Assembly: GCF_001017175.1 (NCBI RefSeq) | Contig: NZ_LCYG01000054.1 | Coordinates: 1-49,242, forward strand | DNA from: Microvirga vignae | Lineage (GTDB): Bacteria; Pseudomonadota; Alphaproteobacteria; Rhizobiales; Beijerinckiaceae | DNA length: 49,242 nt | Direction: 5' to 3' | Part shown: positions 8,758-18,267 of the stretch, in pieces | Numbering within the stretch: position 1 is the stretch's first letter | How the letters are laid out: every line of letters starts with the position of its first letter | The notes under the pieces: model-generated | Seen by the model: the letters and a program-made list of their open reading frames with translations, nothing else | Databases searched by the model: none | Told to the model about the DNA's origin: nothing | Made by a program: the position numbers and the translations under genes

Positions 8758-10101
8758 TCATGCAACCCGCTTCAAGGCATCAGACAAGGTCTCAATGATG
8801 GCGTCGATCTGAGGCTTCTCGATAATCAGCGGCGGCGACAGGGCGATGATGTCGCCTGTGACGCGGATCAACAGCCCTTTCTCGAAGCAGTCGACGAACG
8901 CATCGTACGCCCTGCTCCCTGGGGCTCCGGCGCGGCTTTCCAGCTCGATGCCCGCGATAAGACCGATGGTCCGAATGTCGATGACATTCGGCAGTCCTTT
9001 CAGCGTGTGGATCGCTTCATGCCAATAGGACTCGATCTCGGCGGCCCGGGTGAGCAGTCCTTCTTGGCGATAGATGGAAAGGGTCGCCAGTCCCGCAGCG
9101 CAAGCTGCCGGATGGCCTGAATACGTATAGCCGTGAAACAGCTCGATCTGGCTTTCAGGCCCCTGCATCAGGGCATCATGCACCTTACGGCTGGCGAACA
9201 CGGCACCCATGGGAATGGCACCATTGGTCAGGCCCTTGGCCGTGGTCACGAGGTCGGGAACGACGCCGAAGTAGTCAACCGCGAACGGCGCACCGAGACG
9301 TCCGAAGCCCGTGATGACCTCGTCGAAGATCAGCAGGATGCCATGGCGGTCACAGATTGCTCTCAGGCGTTCGAGGTAACCTTTGGGCGGGATGAGAACG
9401 CCGGTCGAGCCTGCAACCGGCTCGACAATGACGGCTGCAATCGTTTCCGCCCCATGGAGAGCCACGAGGCGCTCGAGATCATCCGCGAGTTCTGCACCAT
9501 GTTCAGGTTGGCCCTTCACGAACGCATTGCGAACCGGGTCATGGGTATGCCGCAGATGGTCAGCACCGGGAAGCTGCGGGAACACGCGGCGATTGTTCAG
9601 GATGCCGCCGACAGTGACGCCCCCGAAGCCCACGCCATGATAGCCGCGTTCTCGCCCGATCAGGCGCGTTCTCGTGCCTTGGCCAATGGCGCGCTGATAA
9701 GCGATCGCCATCTTCAGAGCGGTGTCGACGGATTCGGACCCTGATCCGGTAAAGAACACATGGTCAAGGTCTGCACTCGGCCCACCCGGCGCAATGGCGG
9801 CCAGACGCTCGGCAAACTCGAACGCAATCGGATGTCCCATCTGGAACGATGGGGCGTAGTCCATCGTGGAGAGCTGGCGTCCGACCGCTTCAGCAATTTC
9901 GCGCCGCCCATGACCGGCATTGACGCACCACAGGCCTGCGGTGCCATCGAGGATCTGACGGTTGTCATCGCTCGTGTAGTACATCCCTTCCGCCCTCGCG
10001 AGCAGACGAGGCGAGGCTTTGAACTGGCGATTTGCCGTGAAGGGCATCCAGTAACTGTCGAGCCGAAAGCTGTTGTGTCTTTGAGGAGCGTTCATGACCA
10101 T
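8758..10101 (-). CDS. Class III aminotransferase (omega-amino acid:pyruvate type)
   Basis: A 447-residue fold-type I PLP enzyme. The pyridine-nitrogen Asp lies in IFDEVITGFGR (Asp260), and the Schiff-base Lys is Lys289 in TTAKGLTNGAIPMG. The N-terminus (DSYWMPFTANRQFK) and HVFFTGSGSESVDTALK match the beta-alanine/omega-amino acid:pyruvate aminotransferases, which move an amino group from beta-alanine or other terminal amines to pyruvate, making alanine and a semialdehyde. AAAGGA precedes the ATG; a second in-frame ATG lies two codons later. It is divergent from an XRE-cupin regulator and lies near alr-dadA, which could consume the alanine product. Exact amine donor unknown. Confidence 0.87.
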   Translation of the reverse strand: MVMNAPQRHNSFRLDSYWMPFTANRQFKASPRLLARAEGMYYTSDDNRQILDGTAGLWCVNAGHGRREIAEAVGRQLSTMDYAPSFQMGHPIAFEFAERLAAIAPGGPSADLDHVFFTGSGSESVDTALKMAIAYQRAIGQGTRTRLIGRERGYHGVGFGGVTVGGILNNRRVFPQLPGADHLRHTHDPVRNAFVKGQPEHGAELADDLERLVALHGAETIAAVIVEPVAGSTGVLIPPKGYLERLRAICDRHGILLIFDEVITGFGRLGAPFAVDYFGVVPDLVTTAKGLTNGAIPMGAVFASRKVHDALMQGPESQIELFHGYTYSGHPAACAAGLATLSIYRQEGLLTRAAEIESYWHEAIHTLKGLPNVIDIRTIGLIAGIELESRAGAPGSRAYDAFVDCFEKGLLIRVTGDIIALSPPLIIEKPQIDAIIETLSDALKRVA

Positions 10102-10197
10102 GATCCTTTCGATGACGGATCATGGTCAGGATCAAGAGAGGCCAACAAGTCCTTTTCTTTGCTCAGCTAAGTATCTGATATTGTTAACTCCACTATA

Positions 10198-10232
10198 GTG
10201 TGTTTGTCTTATGTCGAACAACCGAAACACAC
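10198..10232. promoter_or_regulatory. Inverted repeat in divergent promoter, possible operator
   Basis: GTGTGTTT (10198-10205) and AAACACAC (10225-10232) form an 8-bp inverted repeat with a 19-base spacer, just before the XRE-cupin gene and in the shared promoter with the aminotransferase gene. It is a candidate site for that regulator. This is inference from position and symmetry. Confidence 0.45.
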
Positions 10233-10248
10233 GGATCGCGGTGCTGAG

Positions 10249-10797
10249 ATGGAATTCGATCTAGGCGGCCGACTGCGCTATGTGCGGGGGCTGCACAACC
10301 TGTCCCAGCGCGAGCTCGCCAAGCGCGCAGGCATCACCAATTCGACGATCTCGTTGATTGAATCCAACCAGACCAATCCATCGGTTGGTGCGCTCAAGCG
10401 CATTCTGGATGGCATCCCGATTGGTCTGGCCGAGTTCTTCGCTCTGGAACCAGAGAAGCCGAAGCAGGCCTTTTATCGCTCCGATGAGCTGATCGAGATC
10501 GGAAAGGGCAAGATCTCCTTCCGCCAGGTCGGCAACAACCTGTTCGGTCGTGCGCTCCAGATCCTGAAGGAGCGCTATGAACCTGGCGCAGATACCGGAA
10601 AGGTTCCCCTGACGCACCAGGGGGAAGAAGGTGGCATTATCCTGAGCGGGCGCCTGGAAGTCACCGTGGATGACGAGCGTCGGATTCTGGGGCCTGGCGA
10701 TGCCTATTACTTTGAAAGCTGGAGGCCGCATCGCTTTCGATGCGTTGGCCCCGTGGCTTGCGAAGTCGTGAGTGCCTGTACGCCGCCGACATTCTAA
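10249..10797 (+). CDS. XRE-family regulator with C-terminal cupin domain
   Basis: About 182 residues. Residues 5-60 form a helix-turn-helix of the XRE type (GRLRYVRGLHNLSQRELAKR, then TNSTISLIESN). Residues ~110-180 form a cupin_2 sensor barrel (THQGEEGGIILSGRLEV, then GPGDAYYFESWRPHRF). This architecture is that of PuuR-like regulators of amine and amino-acid catabolism, which bind a ligand in the cupin. The ATG at 10249 is preferred because family members begin just before the helix-turn-helix; upstream starts add no domain. It is divergent from the aminotransferase gene, its likely target. Confidence 0.87.
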   Translation: MEFDLGGRLRYVRGLHNLSQRELAKRAGITNSTISLIESNQTNPSVGALKRILDGIPIGLAEFFALEPEKPKQAFYRSDELIEIGKGKISFRQVGNNLFGRALQILKERYEPGADTGKVPLTHQGEEGGIILSGRLEVTVDDERRILGPGDAYYFESWRPHRFRCVGPVACEVVSACTPPTF

Positions 10798-10824
10798 GGC
10801 TGCTCCCTATCACAGAGCAGCCTT
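10796..10824. terminator. Bidirectional terminator hairpin
   Basis: AAGGCTGCTC and GAGCAGCCTT form a perfect 10-bp stem with a 9-base loop, overlapping the stop codon of the XRE-cupin gene and lying before the 3' end of dadA. Position between converging genes supports a bidirectional terminator. Confidence 0.75.
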
Positions 10825-10870
10825 CGAGGTGTGCTGGTTTTTCAGGATTGATTGCAGCCGAAGCAGAGAT

Positions 10871-12151
10871 TCATGCGGCCTGAAAGCGCCATTCATCCTT
10901 ATAGCGATCGGCGGCGAGATCCTTGTGGGACACCTCCGGCGTCCGACCGGAGATCAGGTCGGCGAGCACGCGCCCGGAGCCGCAGGCCATGGTCCAGCCC
11001 AAGGTGCCATGGCCCGTGTTCGTGTACAGGTTCCTGTATCGCGTCGGGCCGACCACCGGTGTGCCGTCCGGCGTCATTGGCCGCAACCCGGTCCAGAAAC
11101 TGGCCTGCTTGACGTTGCCACCCTGCGGGAACAGGTCCGTGACCGAGTGCTCCAGCGTCGCCCGCCGTGGCGCCCGCAGGCGCTGGCTGAAGCCTGCTAG
11201 CTCTGCTGTGCCACCGACCCGGATCCGGTCGCCTAAGCGCGTGATCCCGACCTTGTAGGTCTCGTCCATCACGGTCGAGACAGGGGCGGCATCTGCGTTC
11301 ACGATAGGCATCGTCAAGGAATAGCCCTTCACCGGATACACCGGCAGGTGGATGCCCAAGGGCTTCACCAGTTGGGGCGTGTAGCTGCCCATCGCCGCCA
11401 CATAGGTGTCCGCGGCAAGCACCTCACCCCCGGTCACTTGAACGCCGGAGATCCGACCGCCTTCCTTGAGCAGCCTCTGGACAGATGTGCCATACCGGAA
11501 CCGGGCACCCAGATGCTCCGCAATCGCGGCGAGCCGCTGGGTGAACAGGTGGGCATCCCCAGTCTCATCGCCGAGGAGACGCAGGCCGCCGGCAACCTTG
11601 TCCCTGACGAGACCCAGCGCCGGCTCGACGCCGACGCATCCTTTGGGATCCAGGATCTCGTAGGGAACGCCATAGGCATCGAGAACAGCCGTGTCATCCC
11701 CGATTCCGTCAAGCTGCTTTTGCGTGCGGAAGAGCTGGAGCAGTCCTTTCTCTCGATGATCGTAGGTGATGCCGGTCTCCTGCCGCAGGTCGCGCAGGCA
11801 GTCCCGGCTGTATTCGGCGAGAGCGACCATCCGGCTCTTGTTGCGCCGGTATGCTTCCTCGCTGCAGTTGGCCAGCATATGCGCGAGCCAGCCCCAGAGG
11901 CGCAACTCGGTGCGCGGCCAGAGCACCAGAGGTCGATGCTTCATCATCAGCCACTTCATGGCCTTGATCGGAATACCGGGAGCGGCCCACGGTGCGGAGT
12001 AGCCGGGGGAGACCTGTCCCGCATTGGCGAAGCTGGTCTCCATGCCGGCGGCGGGCTGGCGATCCACCACCGTCACCTCATGACCCTGTTTGGCGAGATA
12101 ATAGGCCGATGCGACGCCGACGACGCCGCTGCCGAGAACGAGAACGCGCAT
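10871..12151 (-). CDS. dadA: D-amino acid dehydrogenase small subunit
   Basis: A 426-residue FAD-dependent dehydrogenase. The N-terminal Rossmann motif [17 protein letters not shown] is followed by [20 protein letters not shown], the conserved opening of DadA, and by a typical C-terminal FAD segment ([15 protein letters not shown]). DadA oxidises D-alanine and other D-amino acids to 2-oxo acids and ammonia and passes electrons to the respiratory chain at the inner membrane. It starts 12 bases after the stop of the alanine racemase gene, so the two form an alr-dadA operon for alanine breakdown. A second, more distant DadA-like protein is at 18268-19515. Confidence 0.92.
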   Translation of the reverse strand: MRVLVLGSGVVGVASAYYLAKQGHEVTVVDRQPAAGMETSFANAGQVSPGYSAPWAAPGIPIKAMKWLMMKHRPLVLWPRTELRLWGWLAHMLANCSEEAYRRNKSRMVALAEYSRDCLRDLRQETGITYDHREKGLLQLFRTQKQLDGIGDDTAVLDAYGVPYEILDPKGCVGVEPALGLVRDKVAGGLRLLGDETGDAHLFTQRLAAIAEHLGARFRYGTSVQRLLKEGGRISGVQVTGGEVLAADTYVAAMGSYTPQLVKPLGIHLPVYPVKGYSLTMPIVNADAAPVSTVMDETYKVGITRLGDRIRVGGTAELAGFSQRLRAPRRATLEHSVTDLFPQGGNVKQASFWTGLRPMTPDGTPVVGPTRYRNLYTNTGHGTLGWTMACGSGRVLADLISGRTPEVSHKDLAADRYKDEWRFQAA

Positions 12152-12163
12152 GGTGTGTGATCC

Positions 12164-13318
12164 TCACGAATGGATGTACTGACGGTGGTAGCGGGATCCC
12201 AAACTGGTGAGCAGTTCGTAGCCGATCGTGCCGGCATCCCGCGCGAGGGCATCGAGGTCCTGGTCGGGACTGATCAGATCGACCATGGCTCCCGGCAGCA
12301 ACGAACCGGCCGGAAGAGCGGTGGCATCGAGGATGATGCTGTCCATGGACACGCGCCCAACAATGGGCAATTGGCTGCCGTTGAACCAGGCACTGCCGTG
12401 ACCGGAGAGGCTGCGCAGGAATCCGTCCGCATAGCCGAGGCCGACGGTGGCCAGTCGGGAGGATGTCGTGGTTTTGGCGCTGTGGCCGTAACCGACGGGC
12501 GTATTCGTCGGCACCTCCCGAACCTGCACCACTTTGCCTTGCAGACGGACGACTGGCCGCATCGGGTTGGGCCCGACAGCCTGCGGGGCAATTCCATAGA
12601 GGGCCGCGCCCGGACGGACGAGATTGAAATGATACTCAGGTCCCAGGAAGATTCCGGAAGAGGCCGCCAGGCTCATCCGGCGGCACGGCAGGATTTTCCG
12701 AATCTGCCGAAACAAGGCGAGTTGCATAGCATTGGCCGGATGATCTGGTTCATCCGCGCAGGCCAGATGGCTCATCACAAGCCGCAAATCGAAAGCGTTC
12801 AGCTGCTGGCGATCATCGACGAGGACACGGATGTCGGTTTCGCTCAGGCCGAACCGGGCCATGCCTGTGTCGACCTGCAGGACGGCAGGTAGCTTCCCAC
12901 CGGATCCCAAGGCAGTGGTGGCCCAACGGCTGATCTGGTCCAGACTGTTGAGGACCGGCACGAGATCATGGGCGATGAAGTCAGCTTCCGTACCCGACAG
13001 AGGGCCATGGAGGACTGCGATAGTCGCGCCTGCTCCGAGGATTCGGCGGAGTGCGATCCCCTCTTCGAGATGGGCGACAAAGAAGTGCTGGCATCCGGCT
13101 CTCGCCAGAGTCGGAGCGATCTCTTCCGCGCCCAGCCCATAAGCATCGGCCTTGACGACAGCAGCGCAGATAACCGGTTGGGCCTGCTCTTGAAGAAGCC
13201 GGTAGTTCTCGGCGATAGCAGCCACGTCGATAGTGAGTATCGCGCCAGCGCGGTCAGCAACTGACGTCGATGGGTGTTGGCGGACTTGTTCTTGGTTGAG
13301 TAACCGGAGCGTCTGCAT
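12164..13318 (-). CDS. alr: Alanine racemase (catabolic type)
   Basis: About 384 residues, a fold-type III PLP enzyme. The Schiff-base Lys56 lies in AAVVKADAYGLG; the C-terminal domain carries GYGHSAKTT, GYADGF and GRVSMDS, the latter close to the catalytic Tyr region of the family. It interconverts L- and D-alanine, for peptidoglycan and, when paired with dadA as here, for alanine catabolism (DadX role). The ATG at 13318 follows a GGTGG element; TTG and GTG codons just upstream are alternative starts. It is the first gene of the alr-dadA operon, with an Lrp-type regulator gene next upstream. Confidence 0.92.
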   Translation of the reverse strand: MQTLRLLNQEQVRQHPSTSVADRAGAILTIDVAAIAENYRLLQEQAQPVICAAVVKADAYGLGAEEIAPTLARAGCQHFFVAHLEEGIALRRILGAGATIAVLHGPLSGTEADFIAHDLVPVLNSLDQISRWATTALGSGGKLPAVLQVDTGMARFGLSETDIRVLVDDRQQLNAFDLRLVMSHLACADEPDHPANAMQLALFRQIRKILPCRRMSLAASSGIFLGPEYHFNLVRPGAALYGIAPQAVGPNPMRPVVRLQGKVVQVREVPTNTPVGYGHSAKTTTSSRLATVGLGYADGFLRSLSGHGSAWFNGSQLPIVGRVSMDSIILDATALPAGSLLPGAMVDLISPDQDLDALARDAGTIGYELLTSLGSRYHRQYIHS

Positions 13319-13514
13319 GTGAGCCACCAAAGAAGGTACTCTACTGTGATGCAGTCTTCAGCGAATATCCTGCTGAAGAGTCGCATTGATCACGGATCTT
13401 CAGCGTCCTTGCCGCACGATATTCGACAGAATTGAATTTTCTTTCGCCACCGAAGACAGCTCTAGCCGGCGCTGGAGATGGCAGACAAGCAGACAATCGT
13501 GCTGGCGCCGGACG

Positions 13515-13961
13515 CTACATGTCCCGTGGCTTGATGACAGTGCGAATTGCGAAGCTCGATTGGATTCGAGCCACACCAGGCAGACAGGAGAGGACATCCG
13601 TATGAATGCGCTCGTAGCTGGCCGCATCAGGGACGGCCACGCGAAGAAGGTAATCCGAGGCTCCGGTCATGAGATAGCATTCCCGAATGTCGGGACACTG
13701 GCGGGCCGCTTTCTCGAAGCGTCTGAGGTACTCGTCCGTCTGTCGCTCAAGTGAAATCTGCACGATGACGACCGTTTCGGATGCCGTAGCCCGGTCGTTG
13801 ATCAGCGCTGTATAACCCCGAATCGTGCCACTCTCCTCGAGAAGTCGCACGCGCCGCAGGCAGGCTGACGGCGACAGGCCAGCCTTCTCTGCTAGGTCTG
13901 CGTTCGTGATCCTCCCATCCGCCCGGAGGATGCTGATGATGCGCTGGTCTATTGCGTCCAT
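13515..13961 (-). CDS. Lrp/AsnC family transcriptional regulator
   Basis: About 148 residues from the ATG that begins MDAIDQRIISILRADGR, the standard opening of the family. Residues 5-60 form the winged helix-turn-helix (NADLAEKAGLSPSACLRRVR) and the rest the RAM ligand domain (ECYLMTGASDYLLRV is its GxxDYLL core). Such proteins bind amino acids and act as dimers to octamers. It is transcribed towards alr-dadA with 196 bases between, so regulation of alanine catabolism is plausible (as for known dad-linked Lrp proteins), but no site is proven. Confidence 0.88.
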   Translation of the reverse strand: MDAIDQRIISILRADGRITNADLAEKAGLSPSACLRRVRLLEESGTIRGYTALINDRATASETVVIVQISLERQTDEYLRRFEKAARQCPDIRECYLMTGASDYLLRVAVPDAASYERIHTDVLSCLPGVARIQSSFAIRTVIKPRDM

Positions 13962-14144
13962 GGCCGCCCAAGAGTTTGCAGTGTCGCCGATCCTCAGTGT
14001 CGATGCGCGACCCTGTCTTAGCAATGGTCCGTTCGCACAGGATCCAAATCTGCGTTCGGCCACAGAGGAAGCTTTTAAAGCATGCCTGGTGAGGGGTCGA
14101 GTGCGAGTGTGCGCGGATCAAACGTCCATGATGCTGCCGCTTAC

Positions 14145-14900
14145 TCAGGCAACTGCCTGGGCTCCGGTGATCTCGACCAGCGAGCCGCACATGAATGCGG
14201 CTTCGTCGGATGCGAGAAAGGCGACAAGCGCCGCAACCTCCTCCGGCTTTCCGATGCGGCCGAATGGGACGAGCTTGTCGAGATCCGCGATTGTTCTGCC
14301 CGATCTCTTGACGCCAGCTTCGAGCATTGGTGTGTGGATTTCCCCGGGGCAGACTGCATTCACTCGGATTTTCTGCGGAGCATAGTCCCGTGCCAAGTTC
14401 TGGGTAAAGGCTGCGACCGCTGCCTTGCTCGTGTTATAGGCGATGTGGTTCGGTGCCGGATACAGCCCCCATTGGGAGGCGGTGTTGACGATCGCGCCAC
14501 CGCCTGCCTCGATCATATGAGGTATGGCGGCACGGCACAGATGGAACATCGAGTGCAGGTTGACAGCGAAAGTCGTGTACCAGTCATCCTCCGTCAGCGC
14601 GAGAAGGTTTCCGCGCCGGTTGATTCCGGCGTTGTTGACGAGGATGTCGATCCGTCCCGTCCTGCTGAAAACCTGCTCGATAAGGTTGGCGCAATCGTCG
14701 CCGTTTGAAATGTCCACGGCAATGGCAATTGCGGAGCCGCGGTTCTCTTCGATACCAGCGGCAACATCGCTTGCAGCGGCGCCTTTCGCGTCGGTCACGA
14801 CAACGAAAGCTCCCTCCTCCGCGAATCTCCGCGATATGGCCGAGCCAATACCACCGCCGCCTCCCGTGACGATCGCGACCTTGCCCTCGAACCTTTTCAT
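14145..14900 (-). CDS. SDR family oxidoreductase
   Basis: A 251-residue classical short-chain dehydrogenase/reductase. The cofactor motif TGGGGGIG lies at residues 12-19, NNAGIN marks the central strand, and the catalytic Ser and Tyr-x3-Lys are in NTASQWGLYP and YNTSK. It should oxidise or reduce a hydroxyl/carbonyl with NAD(P). A GGGAGAGA site precedes the ATG and the next SDR gene ends 20 bases upstream. It is the last gene of the long racemase/ABC operon, so it probably acts on a side-chain alcohol or ketone of the imported compound. Canonical hydroxyproline breakdown does not need it. Confidence 0.87.
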   Translation of the reverse strand: MKRFEGKVAIVTGGGGGIGSAISRRFAEEGAFVVVTDAKGAAASDVAAGIEENRGSAIAIAVDISNGDDCANLIEQVFSRTGRIDILVNNAGINRRGNLLALTEDDWYTTFAVNLHSMFHLCRAAIPHMIEAGGGAIVNTASQWGLYPAPNHIAYNTSKAAVAAFTQNLARDYAPQKIRVNAVCPGEIHTPMLEAGVKRSGRTIADLDKLVPFGRIGKPEEVAALVAFLASDEAAFMCGSLVEITGAQAVA

Positions 14901-14920
14901 TGATCTCTCCCAGGCCTTGA

Positions 14921-15688
14921 TTATCGGATGTAGCTACCGCCGTTCACGTCGAGCGTAGCGCCATTAAGCGAACGCTGGGAAGGACGGAGCACGAAGGAAA
15001 CGAGTTCGGCAATTTCAGTGGGCAGCGCCATTTCACCGATCGGAATGTCAGCGACGGCGGCTTGCTTGCCGAACTTCGAAATGAAGTCCTCGGCCATCTC
15101 GGTCTGCACCCAACCGGGTGCAATTGCCACGGCCACGATGCCATCTGGGCCGAAGCTCCGCGCGATGGATTTCGTGAGATTGATGAGCGCCGCCTTGGTC
15201 GCGCCATAGGGCATCGCGTCGGCCGCATAGCCGCGCTGACCGGCGCGGCTCGCCATGTTGATGATTGTCCCGCCGCCATGCGCCTTGAAATGCCGGAGCG
15301 CCTCCTTGCAGAGGTCGGCGGCGGCGAAGAAATTCACCTGGAACTCCTTTCGCCACGCCGCCTGCCAAACGTCAGGTTCAGCCTCGATCGAAATTTCCGT
15401 GCGGATGCCCGCGTTGTTCACCAGCCCGTGGATGCGGCCGCATCGCTCTGCGGCATCCCGCCAAAGCCGGAATGCACCCTCGGCATCGGACAGGTCAGCC
15501 TGAACAATCCACCCATGCCCCTGGATCCGAGCCAGCAGCTCCTCTGCGCCGGCTCTGTCGCGGCCATATTGAATGATCGGACGTGCCCCCTCCCCGGCCA
15601 GGCGCTCCACAATAGCTGAGCCTATTCCTCCCGAAGCACCGGTCACAAGAATGTTTTGTCCTGAAAGAATACGATGGGATCCAGGCAT
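14921..15688 (-). CDS. SDR family oxidoreductase
   Basis: A 255-residue SDR with TGASGGIG at residues 17-24, NNAGIR, and the catalytic pair in MASRAGQRGY and YGATK. The C-terminus reads SLNGATLDVNGGSYIR, usual for this family. It differs clearly from the neighbouring SDR, so the two may catalyse different steps or use different cofactors. It begins 12 bases after the stop of the first racemase-like gene. Substrate unknown; operon context suggests an intermediate of hydroxyproline-like catabolism. Confidence 0.87.
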   Translation of the reverse strand: MPGSHRILSGQNILVTGASGGIGSAIVERLAGEGARPIIQYGRDRAGAEELLARIQGHGWIVQADLSDAEGAFRLWRDAAERCGRIHGLVNNAGIRTEISIEAEPDVWQAAWRKEFQVNFFAAADLCKEALRHFKAHGGGTIINMASRAGQRGYAADAMPYGATKAALINLTKSIARSFGPDGIVAVAIAPGWVQTEMAEDFISKFGKQAAVADIPIGEMALPTEIAELVSFVLRPSQRSLNGATLDVNGGSYIR

Positions 15689-15700
15689 ATCGTTGCGCCT

Positions 15701-16738
15701 CTAACCCAGCAGATCGACCCGCGGGCCCCAGCTGTCAGACAGGGCGAAACCGCTTTTGAATGGATCATCATCGGAAAGCCGGAGTGTCTCTCGTCCATAG
15801 ATCCAGCCCTGGCCGGTGATCCTCGGCAGCACGGCGCGACGCCCGCCAATCTCGGTTTCTCCAATAGCCTCTGCGACGAACTCGCCCCCAATGATTGAGC
15901 GCGACGTCCGACGGGCTCCGACCGAGATCTCTCCGCGAGCCAAGAGCGTCGCCAGGTTTGCCGAACTGCCTGTCCCGCATGGCGAGCGGTCGACGCGGCC
16001 TGGTTTCAGGGTCGTGCAGGTCCGGACGGCACCATCCGGATCACGCCCCCTGAACATCACGTACGCGATCTCATCAACGCCGATCAGCTCCGGGTGCTTT
16101 ACGGTCACCTGTTCCGCAAGCAGAGACTTGAGTTCGATTCCGGCTTCGGCCAGTTGGCGCGCTTTGGCCGGCGCGATGTCGAGTCCGATCTGATCGGCAT
16201 TGACGATGGCATAATAGACGCCGCCGAAAGCGACATCGACCATGATGCGACCCCATCGGGGTGTCTCGACGATCCTATCGAGGGCCTCAGTGAAACTCGG
16301 CACGTTGTCGAGGCTGACCGACACGCTTCGGCCGTTCCGGCATGTCGCACGCGCGATAATGAGGCCAGCGGGGGTGTCGAGCCGTATGATCGTCTCCGGC
16401 TCGCGCATCGGAACCCTGCCGCTTTCGAGCAGGGCGGTCACCACGCAGATGCAGTTGCTGCCCGACATCGGATGGGCACGGTCGGCCTGCAGGACGATGA
16501 AGCCGGCATCCGCGTCGGGGCGTGTCGGCTCGATGAGAAGATTGACCGACATCGCCACGCTCGCGCGAGGCTCGAAGGTCACGAAGCGCCGGAGACTGTC
16601 GTCCACATTGTTGATGTGGTTCATCTTGTCGAGCATGGTCGCGCCGGGGATCTCCGGAGCGCCACCGACGATCACCTTGCCGATTTCGCCCTGGCAATGC
16701 ACCTGGAGTAGATCGAGCGAACGGTCCCAGTTCATCAT
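15701..16738 (-). CDS. Proline racemase-fold enzyme (hydroxyproline epimerase/dehydratase type), copy 1
   Basis: A 345-residue protein of the proline racemase superfamily. The first catalytic position is Ser92 in HPMSGSN, where proline racemase itself has Cys; the second is Cys254 in DRSPCGTGSSA. Ser/Cys members are known from the superfamily and include 4-hydroxyproline 2-epimerases and related enzymes, so true proline racemase is unlikely. The ATG at 16738 overlaps the stop of the aldehyde dehydrogenase gene (ATGATGA), implying translational coupling. It shares its operon with a second, quite different copy at 19154-20587. It could epimerise or dehydrate a 3- or 4-hydroxyproline isomer; which one cannot be told from sequence. 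Confidence 0.85.
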   Translation of the reverse strand: MMNWDRSLDLLQVHCQGEIGKVIVGGAPEIPGATMLDKMNHINNVDDSLRRFVTFEPRASVAMSVNLLIEPTRPDADAGFIVLQADRAHPMSGSNCICVVTALLESGRVPMREPETIIRLDTPAGLIIARATCRNGRSVSVSLDNVPSFTEALDRIVETPRWGRIMVDVAFGGVYYAIVNADQIGLDIAPAKARQLAEAGIELKSLLAEQVTVKHPELIGVDEIAYVMFRGRDPDGAVRTCTTLKPGRVDRSPCGTGSSANLATLLARGEISVGARRTSRSIIGGEFVAEAIGETEIGGRRAVLPRITGQGWIYGRETLRLSDDDPFKSGFALSDSWGPRVDLLG

Positions 16739-18231
16739 GCCTTCTCCGTCGACTTGATATACCAGCCCCATGGATCCTCGCTGACGTACTTGGTGATCTG
16801 CTTGGTCTCGAGGTAGTTCTCCAAGCCCCACCGCCCAAGTTCACGGCCGATGCCGGACTCCTTGTAGCCGCCCCATGGGGCTTCGGTGAAGGTTGGCTGC
16901 GAGCAGTTGATCCAGACGATGCCGGCGCGGAAGGCGGCGGCAACCCGCTCGGCCCGGACATCGTCCTGCGACATAACCGCGGCGGCGAGACCATAGCGGG
17001 AGTCGTTGGCGAGTTCGATCGCTTCCTCCTCGGTCGAGAACGGTCTGACACAGACGACGGGACCGAAGATTTCCTCGCGCCATGCATCGCTTTCCAACGG
17101 AACGTCCGTCAGGATTGTCGGCTGCAGATAGTAGCCCTTCTCGAATCCTTCCGGGCGTTGTCCGCCGTAAGCGACCGTCGCTCCGGCTGCTCTTGCCGCC
17201 TCGATCGCAGCGAGAACCTGTTCGTATTGGCGCTTCGAGACCAGCGGCCCCAGAAGAACCCCGTCATCGAGACCGTTGCCGATCGTGATCTTCTTGGTCT
17301 CCTCGACGAGGCGGGCCATCAGGTTGTCATAGATTCTTTCCTGCACCAGGACGCGCGACGTGGCCGAGCAGACCTGTCCCTGATTCCAGAAGATGCCGAA
17401 CATGATCCATTCGACGGCCTTTTCGATATCCGCATCATCGAACACAACGAACGGAGACTTTCCACCAAGCTCAAGGCTGACCCGTTTGATGTCGCGGGCG
17501 GCAGCCGCCATGATCTTCGAGCCAACCGGGCCGGACCCCGTGAAGGCCAGCTTGTCGACGCCCTTGTGATCTATGATTGCTTGGCCTGCCACTGAGCCGG
17601 CACCAGTGACGATGTTCAAGACACCCGCCGGCAGCTTCGCTTCGTCCGCGACAGCTGCAAGCTCGAGGGCTGTCAGCGACGTCAGCTCGGCGGGCTTAAG
17701 AACAACGGTGCAGCCTGCTGCAAGCGCCGGTGCGACCTTCCAGGCAGCCATGAGAAGCGGATAATTCCAGGGGATGATCGCACCCGCGACGCCGATTGGC
17801 TCTTTCACGGCCTTCGAGGTGAAGCGGGCATCTGCAAGTGTGATCGGTTCTTCCGGATTGTTGTCGAGTTGTTCCGCAAGATCCGCATAGAAATCGAAGC
17901 AGCCGGCTGCGTCTGTCACGTCCCAGTCTGCCTCCGGGAGCGGCTTGCCGTTGTCGATGACTTCCAGGCGGACGATTTCTTCCTGTCGAGCGCGGATGCC
18001 GTTGGCGATAGCCCTGAGATACCTCGCACGTTCGCGCCCTGGGAGCTTCGGCCACCCGTCCGTGTCGAAGGCGCGACGTGCGGCCTTCACAGCAAGGTCG
18101 ACGTCGTCGGCGCCCGCTGCTGCAGCCTTGTGGATCACTTCCTCGGTGGCCGGGTTGATGATGTCGAAGGTTCCGCCCTTCACTGGCGAGACCCACTTTC
18201 CGTCGATGTAGAGTTCGCTGCGCATGATCAT
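16735..18231 (-). CDS. NAD(P)-dependent aldehyde dehydrogenase
   Basis: A 498-residue ALDH superfamily enzyme with the usual signatures: IIPWNYPL, FTGSGPVGSKI for cofactor binding, the general-base Glu in SLELGGKSP and the catalytic Cys in NQGQVCSATS. The C-terminal ITKYVSEDPWGWY is typical of betaine aldehyde dehydrogenase-like ALDHs. In this operon it would fit the last step of hydroxyproline breakdown, 2-oxoglutarate semialdehyde to 2-oxoglutarate, but its similarity leans to the betaine/aminoaldehyde group, so another aldehyde is possible. The start may be either of two nearby ATGs (18231 or 18225). It follows the FAD dehydrogenase gene by 36 bases. Confidence 0.9.
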   Translation of the reverse strand: MIMRSELYIDGKWVSPVKGGTFDIINPATEEVIHKAAAAGADDVDLAVKAARRAFDTDGWPKLPGRERARYLRAIANGIRARQEEIVRLEVIDNGKPLPEADWDVTDAAGCFDFYADLAEQLDNNPEEPITLADARFTSKAVKEPIGVAGAIIPWNYPLLMAAWKVAPALAAGCTVVLKPAELTSLTALELAAVADEAKLPAGVLNIVTGAGSVAGQAIIDHKGVDKLAFTGSGPVGSKIMAAAARDIKRVSLELGGKSPFVVFDDADIEKAVEWIMFGIFWNQGQVCSATSRVLVQERIYDNLMARLVEETKKITIGNGLDDGVLLGPLVSKRQYEQVLAAIEAARAAGATVAYGGQRPEGFEKGYYLQPTILTDVPLESDAWREEIFGPVVCVRPFSTEEEAIELANDSRYGLAAAVMSQDDVRAERVAAAFRAGIVWINCSQPTFTEAPWGGYKESGIGRELGRWGLENYLETKQITKYVSEDPWGWYIKSTEKA

Positions 18232-18267
18232 TCCAGTTCAATGTTGTCGCGTTGGTCCGGCCAGCCG

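Noticed and set aside
15701..16738. True proline racemase
   Set aside because: The first active-site Cys is Ser, and the operon holds hydroxyproline-type catabolic enzymes.
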